NCBI GenBank assembly: GCA_037443645.1
Contig: JBBINY010000004.1
Span: 1 to 64,000, forward strand
Direction: 5' to 3'
Origin: UBA2336 sp037443645
Lineage (GTDB): Bacteria; Bacteroidota; Bacteroidia; Cytophagales; Cyclobacteriaceae
DNA: 64,000 nucleotides
Part shown: positions 25,022 through 33,956 of the stretch, piece after piece
Position numbering within the stretch: position 1 is the first letter of the stretch
Layout: every line of letters begins with the position of its first letter
Position numbers and translations under genes: made by a program
The notes under the pieces: model-generated
Seen by the model: only the letters and a program-made list of their open reading frames with translations
What the model was told of the DNA's origin: nothing
The model's database searches: none

Positions 25022-26512
25022 ATGAAAAAAATCAGGAAGATACTTGTAGCCAACCGCGGAGAGATTGCCTTACGCGTAATGCGCAGTGCCCGCGAAATGG
25101 GTATTGAAACCGTAGCTGTTTTCAGTGAGGCCGACCGGAACGCCCTGCACGTGCGCTTTGCCGATCAGGCTGTTTGTATTGGTCCTCCGCCCTCTTCCGA
25201 GTCATACCTGAGAATAGAAAAGATCATAGAGGCAGCACGCTTAACCGGAGCCAATGCCGTCCATCCGGGCTATGGCTTCCTTTCGGAGAATGAAGACTTT
25301 GCGCAACGGGTAGAAGAAGCCGGCTTGATCTTTATCGGTCCGTCAGCAAAGTCGATAGCCTTGATGGGTAGCAAGCTTGCCGCCAAAGCGGCCGTAGCAA
25401 CCTTCAATGTTCCGTTGGTACCGGGAACGAGCGAACCGATTACCGACCTGGTGGCTGCCAAGAAAATTGCAAAAGAAATCGGCTACCCGGTGCTGATAAA
25501 AGCCAGTGCAGGGGGTGGAGGAAAAGGGATGCGCATTGTAAACCATGCGGCTGAGTTTGAGGAGCAGATGGAACGGGCCGTGAGTGAGGCCACCTCAGCG
25601 TTTGGCGATGGATCGGTATTTATCGAAAAGTATGTTACACAACCTCGCCATATTGAGTTTCAGATTTTTGGCGACCAGCACGGAAATGTTGTTCATCTGT
25701 TTGAACGCGAATGCTCCATTCAACGCAGGCATCAGAAGGTAATTGAAGAAGCCCCCTCCTCGGTGCTTACACCGGCCTTGCGCAAGGCCATGGGCGAAGC
25801 CGCCTGCAACGTTGCCCGTGCTGCCGACTACTACGGAGCGGGTACGGTAGAATTTATCCTTGACGCTTCGATGAATTTCTATTTACTCGAAATGAATACA
25901 CGGTTGCAGGTTGAGCATCCTGTAACCGAAATGATCACAGGAATTGATCTTGTAAAACTGCAAATACGAATTGCCGAAGGAGAAAAACTTCCATTTACCC
26001 AGGATAACCTGACTATGAAAGGGCATGCAATTGAAATCAGGGTTTATGCGGAAGATCCTGCTAATAATTTTCTACCCGACATCGGCACACTTACCACCTA
26101 CAAACGACCTGCAGGTAACGGCATCCGCATCGATGACGGCTTCGAACAGGGAATGCGTGTTCCGTTCTACTATGATCCGATGATTGCCAAGATGATATGT
26201 TATGCCGAAACCCGCGACCAGGCCATCGCTAAAACAATCCGGGCAATCGATGAATATGAAATTACAGGCATTGAAACCACGCTTGGCTTTTGCCGGTACG
26301 TTCTGGAGCACGAAGCATTCCGTTCAGGAAAATTTGATACAAAATTTGTGGAAAACTATTTCACACCAGATGTACTGAAGTCCAAACCCGATAAAGTTGA
26401 GGAGTTGCTCGCAGCAGTCCTTGCTACTCAAATCGCGAAGCCGGTTAATGGATCCGCGCAGATGCCTGATACCGGTTCAGTAAGGAAGTGGAAAAAGAAC
26501 CGAATCGCATAA
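25022..26512 (+). CDS. accC: Biotin carboxylase subunit of acyl-CoA carboxylase
   Basis: 496 residues: KILVANRGEIALRVMRSARE at the N-terminus, ATP-grasp Gly-rich loop IKASAGGGGKGMRIV, ECSIQRRHQKVIEE, and EMNTRLQVEHPVTEMITGIDLV with the catalytic region. It carboxylates biotin using ATP and bicarbonate for acetyl-CoA (or propionyl-CoA) carboxylase. The family core ends at about residue 450; an additional 45 or so residues end in a basic tail without a biotin-attachment (MKM) motif, so the biotin carrier is a separate protein and not adjacent here. The next gene starts 1 bp after the stop, giving an operon with DUF1015, maf and a CPBP protease. Confidence 0.93.
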   Translation: MKKIRKILVANRGEIALRVMRSAREMGIETVAVFSEADRNALHVRFADQAVCIGPPPSSESYLRIEKIIEAARLTGANAVHPGYGFLSENEDFAQRVEEAGLIFIGPSAKSIALMGSKLAAKAAVATFNVPLVPGTSEPITDLVAAKKIAKEIGYPVLIKASAGGGGKGMRIVNHAAEFEEQMERAVSEATSAFGDGSVFIEKYVTQPRHIEFQIFGDQHGNVVHLFERECSIQRRHQKVIEEAPSSVLTPALRKAMGEAACNVARAADYYGAGTVEFILDASMNFYLLEMNTRLQVEHPVTEMITGIDLVKLQIRIAEGEKLPFTQDNLTMKGHAIEIRVYAEDPANNFLPDIGTLTTYKRPAGNGIRIDDGFEQGMRVPFYYDPMIAKMICYAETRDQAIAKTIRAIDEYEITGIETTLGFCRYVLEHEAFRSGKFDTKFVENYFTPDVLKSKPDKVEELLAAVLATQIAKPVNGSAQMPDTGSVRKWKKNRIA

Positions 26513-26513
26513 C

Positions 26514-27809
26514 ATGGCCGACATCCTGCCTGTAAGAGCCTGGCGCTATAACCGGGAATTCACCCCACAGATTGACACACTCACTTCGCCCTTGTTCGAT
26601 GTTGTTTCAGACAAGCAACGAAAGTCTTTATACGGTAATCCCTACAACAGCATTCACATCTCCGTGCCCAAGGAAAGTGCCGATGAAGCCGCCACCCGCC
26701 TTGCAACCTGGAAACGTACGGGCATTCTGGAGCAGGATAAACTGCCGGCCATTTATGTTTACTACCAATATTTTACGCTTCCCGGAATTCATAAGGAATT
26801 TTGCCGGAAAGGTTTTATCTGTCATATCCGGGCGTACGACTGGGCTGAGCAGGTAATCCTTCGCCATGAGAATACCATACCCAAAGCGGTCAACGACCGT
26901 ATTGAATTGTTGGAAAAAACACAACTCCATGCTAGCCCTACGCATGGTCTCTACACCGATGCAAACCATTTGCTTGAACCTTACATGGATGAAGCCATCC
27001 GTGTGCCGCTTTATGAAACCGAGGACTATCAGGGCGTACGCGATGTGCTGGCCGTGATTCATGACGCGCAGATCATTCAAAAATTCAGGGATGTAATACG
27101 TGCTAAAACCATCATTCTTGCCGATGGCCACCATCGCTATGAAGCATCGCTTGAGATCAGGAAAAAAATGCTGAAGAAAAATCCTTCGTACTCCGGTAAT
27201 GAGGGATTCAATTTTCACCTGATGTACTTAACCAACACCGAAGCAGACGATCTGAAAATCCTTCCTACCCACAGGCTGATACAAGGACTTGCCGGATTCA
27301 ATGAGCAGGAAATCATGAAAAAACTGGAGCAGGATTTCATCATCAAGCCGCTTGAAGATGCCGACACGGTGAATGAAATCATTGCCGGAAAACCGTGGGC
27401 CTTCGGCCTCATGTTTAAAGAGAACACGTATAAAGTGCGGTTAAAACCCGAAGCTCTTGCTTCGATGCCGTGGCATTTTCCGGATGTTGTGAAGAGACTT
27501 GACCTCACCGTGATGCATTACTTCATTATTGAAAAGGCACTCGGTGTGCCCGGAAAGGAACAACGCAACTCAGAACATATTCAATTCGACAGGAGTTTTT
27601 CTGATTGCCTGAAAAAAGTAATTACCGGAGATGCCCAGCTAGCCATTATTACCAATGAAGTTTCGATTGAGGATGTGAAAAACGTGTGCATGAGCGGGGC
27701 CACCATGCCCCAAAAATCAACTTATTTTTATCCAAAGGTAATTTGCGGATTTTTGTTCAGTTCTATTCAGGATGATGAATTTCAATTACCCGCTTATTCT
27801 GGCTTCTAG
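26514..27809 (+). CDS. DUF1015-family protein
   Basis: 431 residues. The family signatures are clear: an N-terminal ADILPVRAWRYN block, LTSPLFDVVSDKQR, and the conserved ILADGHHRYEASLEIRK near the middle. No signal peptide or TM segment. Biochemical function of the family is not established to my knowledge. It starts 1 bp after accC and its end overlaps maf by 38 bp, so the three are translated from one transcript. Confidence 0.88.
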   Translation: MADILPVRAWRYNREFTPQIDTLTSPLFDVVSDKQRKSLYGNPYNSIHISVPKESADEAATRLATWKRTGILEQDKLPAIYVYYQYFTLPGIHKEFCRKGFICHIRAYDWAEQVILRHENTIPKAVNDRIELLEKTQLHASPTHGLYTDANHLLEPYMDEAIRVPLYETEDYQGVRDVLAVIHDAQIIQKFRDVIRAKTIILADGHHRYEASLEIRKKMLKKNPSYSGNEGFNFHLMYLTNTEADDLKILPTHRLIQGLAGFNEQEIMKKLEQDFIIKPLEDADTVNEIIAGKPWAFGLMFKENTYKVRLKPEALASMPWHFPDVVKRLDLTVMHYFIIEKALGVPGKEQRNSEHIQFDRSFSDCLKKVITGDAQLAIITNEVSIEDVKNVCMSGATMPQKSTYFYPKVICGFLFSSIQDDEFQLPAYSGF

Positions 27810-28341
27810 CTCGCCCCGCAGGCAATACCTGATGCGTGAAATCGGCTTTACATTTTCAGTTGAAAAGCCGGAAGTTGATGAATCATTTCCTGAGGAACTT
27901 CCTGTTGAGCAGGTTGCCCGGTACCTGGCAAACAAAAAGGCCGAATATTTCAGGCAGGAAATTCATACCGAAGTAATTATTACGGCCGATACGGTGGTGA
28001 TCCTGAACGGGAAAATCATAAATAAACCAGCCAACCGGGAAGATGCCATCCGCATGCTTACCGAACTTTCCGGGAAAACGCATTTGGTGATGACGGGGGT
28101 CTGCATTCTCTCAGCCGGGAAAGAAATCAGTTTTGATGATACTACGGAAGTGACCTTCCGAAACCTGTTGCCAGAGGAAATAGCGTATTACGTAGACACC
28201 TATAAACCGTACGATAAAGCAGGTTCCTATGGTGCTCAGGACTTTATCGGTATGATCGCTATCGAAAAAATCACCGGCTCCTATTTTAATGTGATGGGAC
28301 TTCCTGTACATAAGGTATATGCCGCTTTGAAAAACTGGTGA
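27772..28341 (+). CDS. maf: Maf-family nucleotide pyrophosphatase
   Basis: 189 residues: ILASSSPRRQYLMREIG (the SxSPRR substrate loop), EVDESFP, ITADTVVILNGKIINKPANR and YDKAGSYGAQDFIG. Maf proteins hydrolyse non-canonical or pyrimidine nucleoside triphosphates to monophosphates; the YhdE-type (dTTP/UTP) branch seems likely from KAGSYGAQ. The start is ATG 27772 or 27775, both inside the preceding gene. The stop is directly followed by the ATG of the CPBP protease gene. Confidence 0.93.
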   Translation: MMNFNYPLILASSSPRRQYLMREIGFTFSVEKPEVDESFPEELPVEQVARYLANKKAEYFRQEIHTEVIITADTVVILNGKIINKPANREDAIRMLTELSGKTHLVMTGVCILSAGKEISFDDTTEVTFRNLLPEEIAYYVDTYKPYDKAGSYGAQDFIGMIAIEKITGSYFNVMGLPVHKVYAALKNW

Positions 28342-29286
28342 ATGCGAAAAATTCTAAGCTACATAACCTGCCATTTCCGGGAAGATTTTAATATCGCTCA
28401 ATACAGCCTCACTTTCCTCTTTCTTGCAATTAGTGTTTACTTTAATTATCGGTTCGACTTTGAAGACAGCTTTCTGGATTTACAACCGGAGTTTAAACGG
28501 CTTGGTTATTATTTCATTACCCATTGTGTTGCTTACTTCGTGCCTGCAGCGCTATACATTGGCTTACAGAAAAAAATAATTTTTTACCCCCGTGAATTTT
28601 GGGTCCGCAGCCTGGTTGCATTGTTCTTGTTGAGCATATACCGAAGTCAGCCTTATTTCGATGACCTGATTCGGGTTATCTCAGACCGGCAAACGCTGTA
28701 TTATGGTTATAAAATCGGAAAGAACATCTCGGGCATTCTAATCCTCATCTTGCCGCTACTTATTTTCTACTGGAAATCCGATGCGTCTGCCCAACACCGC
28801 TACGGTTTAAATGCCACCCGTTTTGACTTCCGGCCCTATTTTTTAATGCTTATGCTCATGCTGCCGCTTATTGTGGCCGCATCATTCCTTCCGGATTTTC
28901 AGAACCAATACCCTCGGTATGAATCAACAAAGGCGCACCTTCATTATGGTGTTGCTGAATGGGTTACCGCCTTTGTATTTGAACTGTTTTACGGATTAAA
29001 TTTTTTATCGATTGAATTTTTCTATCGCGGATTCCTGGTTATTGGAATGATGACTGCACTGGGCCGTGGCAGTGTTCTTTGCATGGCATCCCTATACTGT
29101 TTTCTTCATTTCGGTAAGCCAATGGGCGAGGCGATCAGTTCAATTTTTGGAGGATTTATTCTGGGTACCATTGCTTATCAAACCCGAAGCATCTGGGGAG
29201 GAGTAATTGTGCACGTTGGAATTGCGTGGCTAATGGAACTGGCTGCCTTTGTCCAGCACGCTATCCGCAATGGCAGTTCATCGTAA
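28342..29286 (+). CDS. CPBP-family intramembrane metalloprotease
   Basis: 314 residues with about seven or eight hydrophobic segments. The C-terminal half has the CPBP (CAAX-protease/bacteriocin-processing) motifs: EFFYRGFLV (motif 1 with E and R), FLHFGKPMGE (motif 2 His) and GGVIVHVGIAW (motif 3 His). The first motif is E-F-F-Y-R where many members have EExxxR. The ATG directly follows the maf stop. The end overlaps the convergent methyltransferase gene by 9 bp. Substrate unknown. Confidence 0.85.
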   Translation: MRKILSYITCHFREDFNIAQYSLTFLFLAISVYFNYRFDFEDSFLDLQPEFKRLGYYFITHCVAYFVPAALYIGLQKKIIFYPREFWVRSLVALFLLSIYRSQPYFDDLIRVISDRQTLYYGYKIGKNISGILILILPLLIFYWKSDASAQHRYGLNATRFDFRPYFLMLMLMLPLIVAASFLPDFQNQYPRYESTKAHLHYGVAEWVTAFVFELFYGLNFLSIEFFYRGFLVIGMMTALGRGSVLCMASLYCFLHFGKPMGEAISSIFGGFILGTIAYQTRSIWGGVIVHVGIAWLMELAAFVQHAIRNGSSS

Positions 29287-30000
29287 GAGCAATGTTTTGG
29301 CAACCCGGTCGTGCTGACGCCACACTTTTTCATGATGACTTACATCGAGTAATTCACTTACCAACCCGGACTTTCGGCCAACCCAAATTCCACCCTGCTT
29401 GCGGTGATGCCGGTAATCGGTTAACCGGAAGGTATCGGAGAATGGAGGAAGGTTTGTGAAATAATCATCCCGGTTTGCATCATGAACCATCACCACGCCC
29501 GAATCGCTGACCAACTGGTACGCCTTTTTAAGGCATTCTTTCCTGGCACGTCCATCGATAAAAATAAAATCAAACGTGAGGTTCAGGGTTGTTGGGTACT
29601 CGATGTAGGTCTTGAAGTCATCATACAATCCTTCCTTCTTTGCGTTGTACTTTCCGGTTATCGAATGGTACAGCGTATCATCCGGTTCAATCAACACCAC
29701 CTTCACCCGATCATCCTTGTTTTCCCGGGCAATAAACTCATACCATTCTTTGTGATGCTCAAGGGAATACCAGTTTTTCATTGCAGGAAGCATTGCCGGT
29801 ATCATCAATGTACTGAAGCCACTTCCCCACTCGAAGCAATTTGAAGGCTGTAGCTTGGTCACCGCTTCTGTGATTATATCAAGCTCTTTTGACTTCATCC
29901 ATGGCATTTCAAATTTCTTGAACACACGCCTGTTCAGTTTATCCTTAAAATCCCGAAACAGTTGTGAATACCAGGATGGATTTGCGTATGATTTAATCAT
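29278..30000 (-). CDS. Class I SAM-dependent methyltransferase-like protein
   Basis: 240 residues. A Rossmann-type methyltransferase core is suggested by NCFEWGSGFSTLMIP (motif I, glycine-poor E-W-G-S-G), WYSLEHHKEWYEF, FDFIFIDGRARKEC (motif IV) and SGVVMVHDANRDD. No signal peptide. It lies 19 bp downstream of a family 2 glycosyltransferase gene on the same strand, so a role in modifying a surface glycan is plausible. Target unknown. Confidence 0.7.
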   Translation of the reverse strand: MIKSYANPSWYSQLFRDFKDKLNRRVFKKFEMPWMKSKELDIITEAVTKLQPSNCFEWGSGFSTLMIPAMLPAMKNWYSLEHHKEWYEFIARENKDDRVKVVLIEPDDTLYHSITGKYNAKKEGLYDDFKTYIEYPTTLNLTFDFIFIDGRARKECLKKAYQLVSDSGVVMVHDANRDDYFTNLPPFSDTFRLTDYRHHRKQGGIWVGRKSGLVSELLDVSHHEKVWRQHDRVAKTLLLR

Positions 30001-30019
30001 GGTTTTTAAATTAAGTGAA

Positions 30020-30862
30020 TCAGGTTGCAGGCAACGAAACCGGAACTTCCGATTTAACTATTCCATATTCAGTCCAGGCTTTGCCGGAGTTTCTGGTAAC
30101 TTTTCGTATTTGAATATTTTTCTTTACCGAATCATCAGTTTTATAACCCCGGCTGTGATCAAGGTGAATACACACCGCACTGTAGCGCAGTTGTTTGGAC
30201 TTTAGGCCTTTGTTTATTAACCGCTCTCCGAGTTCGCGGTCTTGTCCCCCATACTCCATTCGCTCATCAAAGCCGTTTATCGCCACCAGGTCGGATTTCC
30301 AGCCCGAAGAATTGCCACCGTTCCACGATGCATTGGCCGGAGTTAATCGGTTTAGAAAAGAAGCTAATGCAGGGTTTTGGGTAAGCTTCAGATTCTTGAG
30401 GATTTTTCTTTCGAGCCCATTGCTTTCAAGCCAATCGCGCCTGAAAGCCCGCTGTGTAACAATGTCCTCCCGGGTAAGATTCTTACTCAATCCTATAGGC
30501 AACCGTATCGCTCCCCCGGAAAGAAAGTAGCCCTTCCCTGCACGCGCAGCATGCTGCTCGACAAAATCATTTCTCGGCACACAATCGCCATCCGTAAAAA
30601 TCAAATAATCGGTTGTTGCCGCCAAAATGGCCTTGTTTAAAATCTGACATTTCTGATACCCTTTGTCTTCATGCCAAACATGAATGATTTGAAGCTGCGA
30701 ATCCCTGCTAAAGCGATTGATGAGACTCCGGGTTGGCTCACCTGAACCATCGTCAGCAATTATTACTTCGAACTCCCTGTAGGTCTGGCACTCGTATCCC
30801 CAAAGTACCTTCTCAAGCCATTCCGGATGGTTGTACGTACTGATAATTACAGACACTTTCAT
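30020..30862 (-). CDS. Family 2 glycosyltransferase
   Basis: 280 residues. The GT-A fold is clear: SVIISTYNHPEWLEKVL at the N-terminus, VIIADDGSGEPT, then IFTDGDCVPRNDFVEQH with the metal-binding D-x-D, and GGQDRELGERLINKG, the acceptor-side ED-like motif in the C-terminal part. It transfers a sugar from a nucleotide sugar, probably onto a lipopolysaccharide core or O-glycan. It forms an operon with the methyltransferase downstream and is divergent from a GT90 gene starting 84 bp away. Confidence 0.88.
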   Translation of the reverse strand: MKVSVIISTYNHPEWLEKVLWGYECQTYREFEVIIADDGSGEPTRSLINRFSRDSQLQIIHVWHEDKGYQKCQILNKAILAATTDYLIFTDGDCVPRNDFVEQHAARAGKGYFLSGGAIRLPIGLSKNLTREDIVTQRAFRRDWLESNGLERKILKNLKLTQNPALASFLNRLTPANASWNGGNSSGWKSDLVAINGFDERMEYGGQDRELGERLINKGLKSKQLRYSAVCIHLDHSRGYKTDDSVKKNIQIRKVTRNSGKAWTEYGIVKSEVPVSLPAT

Positions 30863-30946
30863 TGGGTTGCAAGTTAAAGGTAAAAGTGCATCCGGTAAAA
30901 TCGGTATGAATAAGTCTGATTCTGCTATTTTGCACCTTATCGAAGG

Positions 30947-31936
30947 ATGAAAATCAAAAACCTTATTTCAAGACGCCATAAAAACAACAAACTCTGGTAT
31001 TACATTAAAGGATACTGGCGTGAAGTGATACCTGCTTCATGGCTTCGCAGCAGTTTACCCGCAAAGCTTATGGCAGGCAGCGGGATCGATGAAGAGGATG
31101 TGCGTAAACGGGTTAATTATTACAACAAGCTGACCACATTAACTCCTTTAGCGGATGCTACACCATCGCTTGGTGACTATAAACTACCCAAGCGCTTAAA
31201 AGTTTACTACTTCGATACCTACGAATATACCCGATATTTCAACCCTCGGCTAAAAGCCAATTTCCTGATCGGAGACATTACCCATGTACCTCCTGAGCCT
31301 GCCATAACAAAAAGCCGGCCGATTGCAGGCGTAAATCAAAACTCTGTATTACTGAAAATAAACAAAGTAAGACACTTCACATTTATTAACGACAAAATAC
31401 CCTTCACCCAAAAAAAAGACATGTTGGTAGGCAGGGCCGTTGTACGAAGAGAACACCGAATCCGCTTCTATGAAATGTATTTTAATCATCCGATGTGCAA
31501 TCTCGGGCAAATCAACAAAGGCAGTAAAACCGATCAGTGGGTAAAGAATAAATTGACCATCGATGAACACCTTACCTACAAATTCATCCTGTGCCTTGAA
31601 GGAAACGATGTAGCCAGCAATTTAAAGTGGGTAATGTCATCCAACTCGCTTGCCGTAATGCCGAAGCCGAAATATGAAACCTGGTTTATGGAAGGAACCC
31701 TTGTTCCAAACCACCACTATGTTTTGATCAAAGATGATTACTCCGATTTAGAAGAGCGCTTAACTTATTATATCCGTCATCCGGAAGAGGCTCAAAAAAT
31801 AATCAGCAATGCCAACCACTACGTTCAGCAATTCAAAAACACGAAGCAGGAAGATCTGATTTCACTTCTTGTGTTAGAGAAATATTTTTACAAAACTGGG
31901 CAGCTTCCGTACCGCCAACAGGCCTATTATGAGTAG
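30947..31936 (+). CDS. GT90 (CAP10/LpsA-type) glycosyltransferase
   Basis: 329 residues. The C-terminal half has the GT90 signature: FILCLEGNDVASNLKWVMSS, AVMPKPKYETWFMEGTLVP, HYVLIKDDYSDLEERLTYYI and EEAQKIISNANHYVQQF. Known bacterial members add sugars to the lipopolysaccharide core. No TM segment; likely peripheral at the inner membrane through its basic N-terminus (KNLISRRHKNNK). It is divergent from the GT2/methyltransferase operon. A TATTTTG box lies at 30926-30932. Confidence 0.82.
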   Translation: MKIKNLISRRHKNNKLWYYIKGYWREVIPASWLRSSLPAKLMAGSGIDEEDVRKRVNYYNKLTTLTPLADATPSLGDYKLPKRLKVYYFDTYEYTRYFNPRLKANFLIGDITHVPPEPAITKSRPIAGVNQNSVLLKINKVRHFTFINDKIPFTQKKDMLVGRAVVRREHRIRFYEMYFNHPMCNLGQINKGSKTDQWVKNKLTIDEHLTYKFILCLEGNDVASNLKWVMSSNSLAVMPKPKYETWFMEGTLVPNHHYVLIKDDYSDLEERLTYYIRHPEEAQKIISNANHYVQQFKNTKQEDLISLLVLEKYFYKTGQLPYRQQAYYE

Positions 31937-31953
31937 CTGTTGCGGGGCTTGTG

Positions 31954-32490
31954 TTACCTGGTGAAAGCAGCCCGGTAATTAGCGATGCTCCTTTCGATGA
32001 CTGGCAGAGCCTTGCTCCTTCCTTCGAATTCCGGCACTTCTACCTTTTTATTTTCAAGCGATTTATAGTTCTCAAAAAAGTGCTTGAGCTCTGTTCTAAA
32101 ATAATCGGGCAGTTCGGAAACATCGCGGATATGACCAACACTGGCATCCTGCTCGGCAACGGCTATAATTTTTTCGTCCGCTTCGCCCCGGTCAATCATA
32201 TGCATCACACCGATAACACGCGAGGGTATTAAACAAAGCGGCACCACCTCAACCTGCGTTAGCACCACAATATCCAGCGGGTCCTTATCGTCACCAAGCG
32301 TTTGGGGGATAAACCCGTAATTGAGCGGATAATACATCGAAGCATAAATTACCCGATCAAGTTTAATCAGGCCGCTCTCTTTGTCAATTTCATACTTGGC
32401 ACGTGAGCCACGGGGTATTTCGATAATCGCATTCACCTCACCCGGTGGATTACTGCCTGTTGAAACTTCGTGCCAGGGATGCCGGATCAT
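31954..32490 (-). CDS. ppa: Inorganic pyrophosphatase (family I)
   Basis: 178 residues, usual family I length. EIPRGSRAKYEID, YPLNYGFIPQTL and DDKDPLDIVVL (the DxDPxD metal-binding signature) are present, as is the later DVSELPDYFRTELKHFFENYK block. It hydrolyses pyrophosphate in the cytoplasm, pulling biosynthetic reactions forward. Single gene, convergent with the GT90 gene. Confidence 0.95.
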   Translation of the reverse strand: MIRHPWHEVSTGSNPPGEVNAIIEIPRGSRAKYEIDKESGLIKLDRVIYASMYYPLNYGFIPQTLGDDKDPLDIVVLTQVEVVPLCLIPSRVIGVMHMIDRGEADEKIIAVAEQDASVGHIRDVSELPDYFRTELKHFFENYKSLENKKVEVPEFEGRSKALPVIERSIANYRAAFTR

Positions 32491-32567
32491 TTATCTTAAA
32501 AGTATAAAATCTCGATCAGAAACCATCTCAAAAACCTTTCCGGGACTTTCGAGATGACTGCTACCAA

Positions 32568-33935
32568 TTACTCAGATTTTTCTGATTTCTTATCTTCCTT
32601 TTTCTCAGCCTTCCTGATTTTGTCGCCATCCTTTAACCGTTTCGAAACTACCAGGAAGGGTCCTGTCACTACTTCTGTGCTGTCGGTTACTCCGGAAAGT
32701 ATTTCTATGTTGTCGTAGTCGCTCATACCCGTCTTTACCTCAACCATTTTTGCAACTCCTTTCTCATTCACAAAAATCACCACCTTGTCTTCTTTCTTGG
32801 GAGCAGGTTTGGCCTGCCCTGCCGGTTGTGCTGCGCCCTCTTGTCCCTCCGGCTTTTTCTTCTCCTCACTGCGGGTAGTAACGGCTGAAAGCGGCACAGA
32901 CAATACGTTCTCCTTGCGATTGGTTAGTATCTCCACACTGGCCGTCATTCCGGGACGAAACGGGTACTTTTTGCCTTCAGCAACCAGGTCGCTATACGAG
33001 GTATTCAAAATCAAAATCCGGACTTCAAATTCGGTAATCGCATCGGCCGATACTTTATCTTTTGCCGTATTGGCTATATGGGTTACAGTGCCTTTAAAGC
33101 GTTTGCCGGTATTGGTGTACGCATCAACATCAATAATGCTTGTATCGCCAATATGGACTCGTACGATGTCGTTTTCATTCACATTAACGCGCACCTCCAT
33201 TTTGCTCAGATCGGCAATGCGCAGCATTTCAGTGCCTTGCATTTGAGCGGTACCCACTACGCGTTCCCCTTTCTTTACATTCAGTTTGGACACATACCCA
33301 TCCATGGGTGCAACCACACTGGTCAGGCGCACATTCTCGCGGGCTTCATTCACGGTGGCTTCGCTGCTGCGAACAATGTATTTGGCCGCCTGAACCGATT
33401 GCTTTGCTGATTTTAAATCGTTCTCGGCTACCTTAAAATTTTGCTGTGCCAGTTGCCATTCGGCTTCCGAGATCACCTTCTCATTCCAGAGTTTTTTCTG
33501 GCGCTCAAACTCCTGCTCAGCTCGGGTATAGGTAGCTTCGGACCTGGCAAGCGCTGCCTCGGCCGATACCAGGTTGGCACGCTGCTGATTCAGTGAGGCT
33601 TCTGCACGTTCCAGCTGCGATAGCCATGTATCAGGACGAATTTTCACTAAGAGTTTTCCGCGGCTAACAGAATCCCCATCCTCTACCAGCAACTCACGTA
33701 TTTCACCGGAAACTTCAGGAGCAAGTTTTACTTCGGTTACCGGTTGCACAGTCCCGGAAGCGCTGACCTTCTCCACAATGGTGGTGCGCCCGGCTTTCGC
33801 CAGATCAACTTCCAGGTCTTTGGGCTTACCGATCCATCCGGCCGACCGGCCAATAACAATGAATACAAGAAGGATTACAACAGTTCCGATTAAACCATAT
33901 AACAGTTTGTTCGACTTTTTCTTTTGTTTTGCCAT
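32568..33935 (-). CDS. HlyD/RND-type periplasmic adaptor subunit of an efflux system
   Basis: 455 residues. One N-terminal TM helix (LLYGLIGTVVILLVFIVIG), a split lipoyl domain (SASGTVQPVTEVKLAPEVSG ... VVAPMDGYVSKLNVKKGE), a long coiled-coil hairpin between them (about 105-205, rich in Ala, Glu and Gln), a beta-barrel domain, and a Lys/Glu-rich C-terminal tail. It would bridge an inner-membrane pump and the TolC-like channel encoded 21 bp upstream. No pump gene is adjacent; MacB-type ABC transporters are frequent partners of adaptors of this kind. Confidence 0.88.
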   Translation of the reverse strand: MAKQKKKSNKLLYGLIGTVVILLVFIVIGRSAGWIGKPKDLEVDLAKAGRTTIVEKVSASGTVQPVTEVKLAPEVSGEIRELLVEDGDSVSRGKLLVKIRPDTWLSQLERAEASLNQQRANLVSAEAALARSEATYTRAEQEFERQKKLWNEKVISEAEWQLAQQNFKVAENDLKSAKQSVQAAKYIVRSSEATVNEARENVRLTSVVAPMDGYVSKLNVKKGERVVGTAQMQGTEMLRIADLSKMEVRVNVNENDIVRVHIGDTSIIDVDAYTNTGKRFKGTVTHIANTAKDKVSADAITEFEVRILILNTSYSDLVAEGKKYPFRPGMTASVEILTNRKENVLSVPLSAVTTRSEEKKKPEGQEGAAQPAGQAKPAPKKEDKVVIFVNEKGVAKMVEVKTGMSDYDNIEILSGVTDSTEVVTGPFLVVSKRLKDGDKIRKAEKKEDKKSEKSE

Positions 33936-33956
33936 GATAGAGAGTTAGATCAGTTT

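Noticed and set aside
26628..27218. 196-codon open stretch on the minus strand
   Set aside because: Antisense shadow of the DUF1015 gene, whose conserved motifs fix the plus strand as coding.
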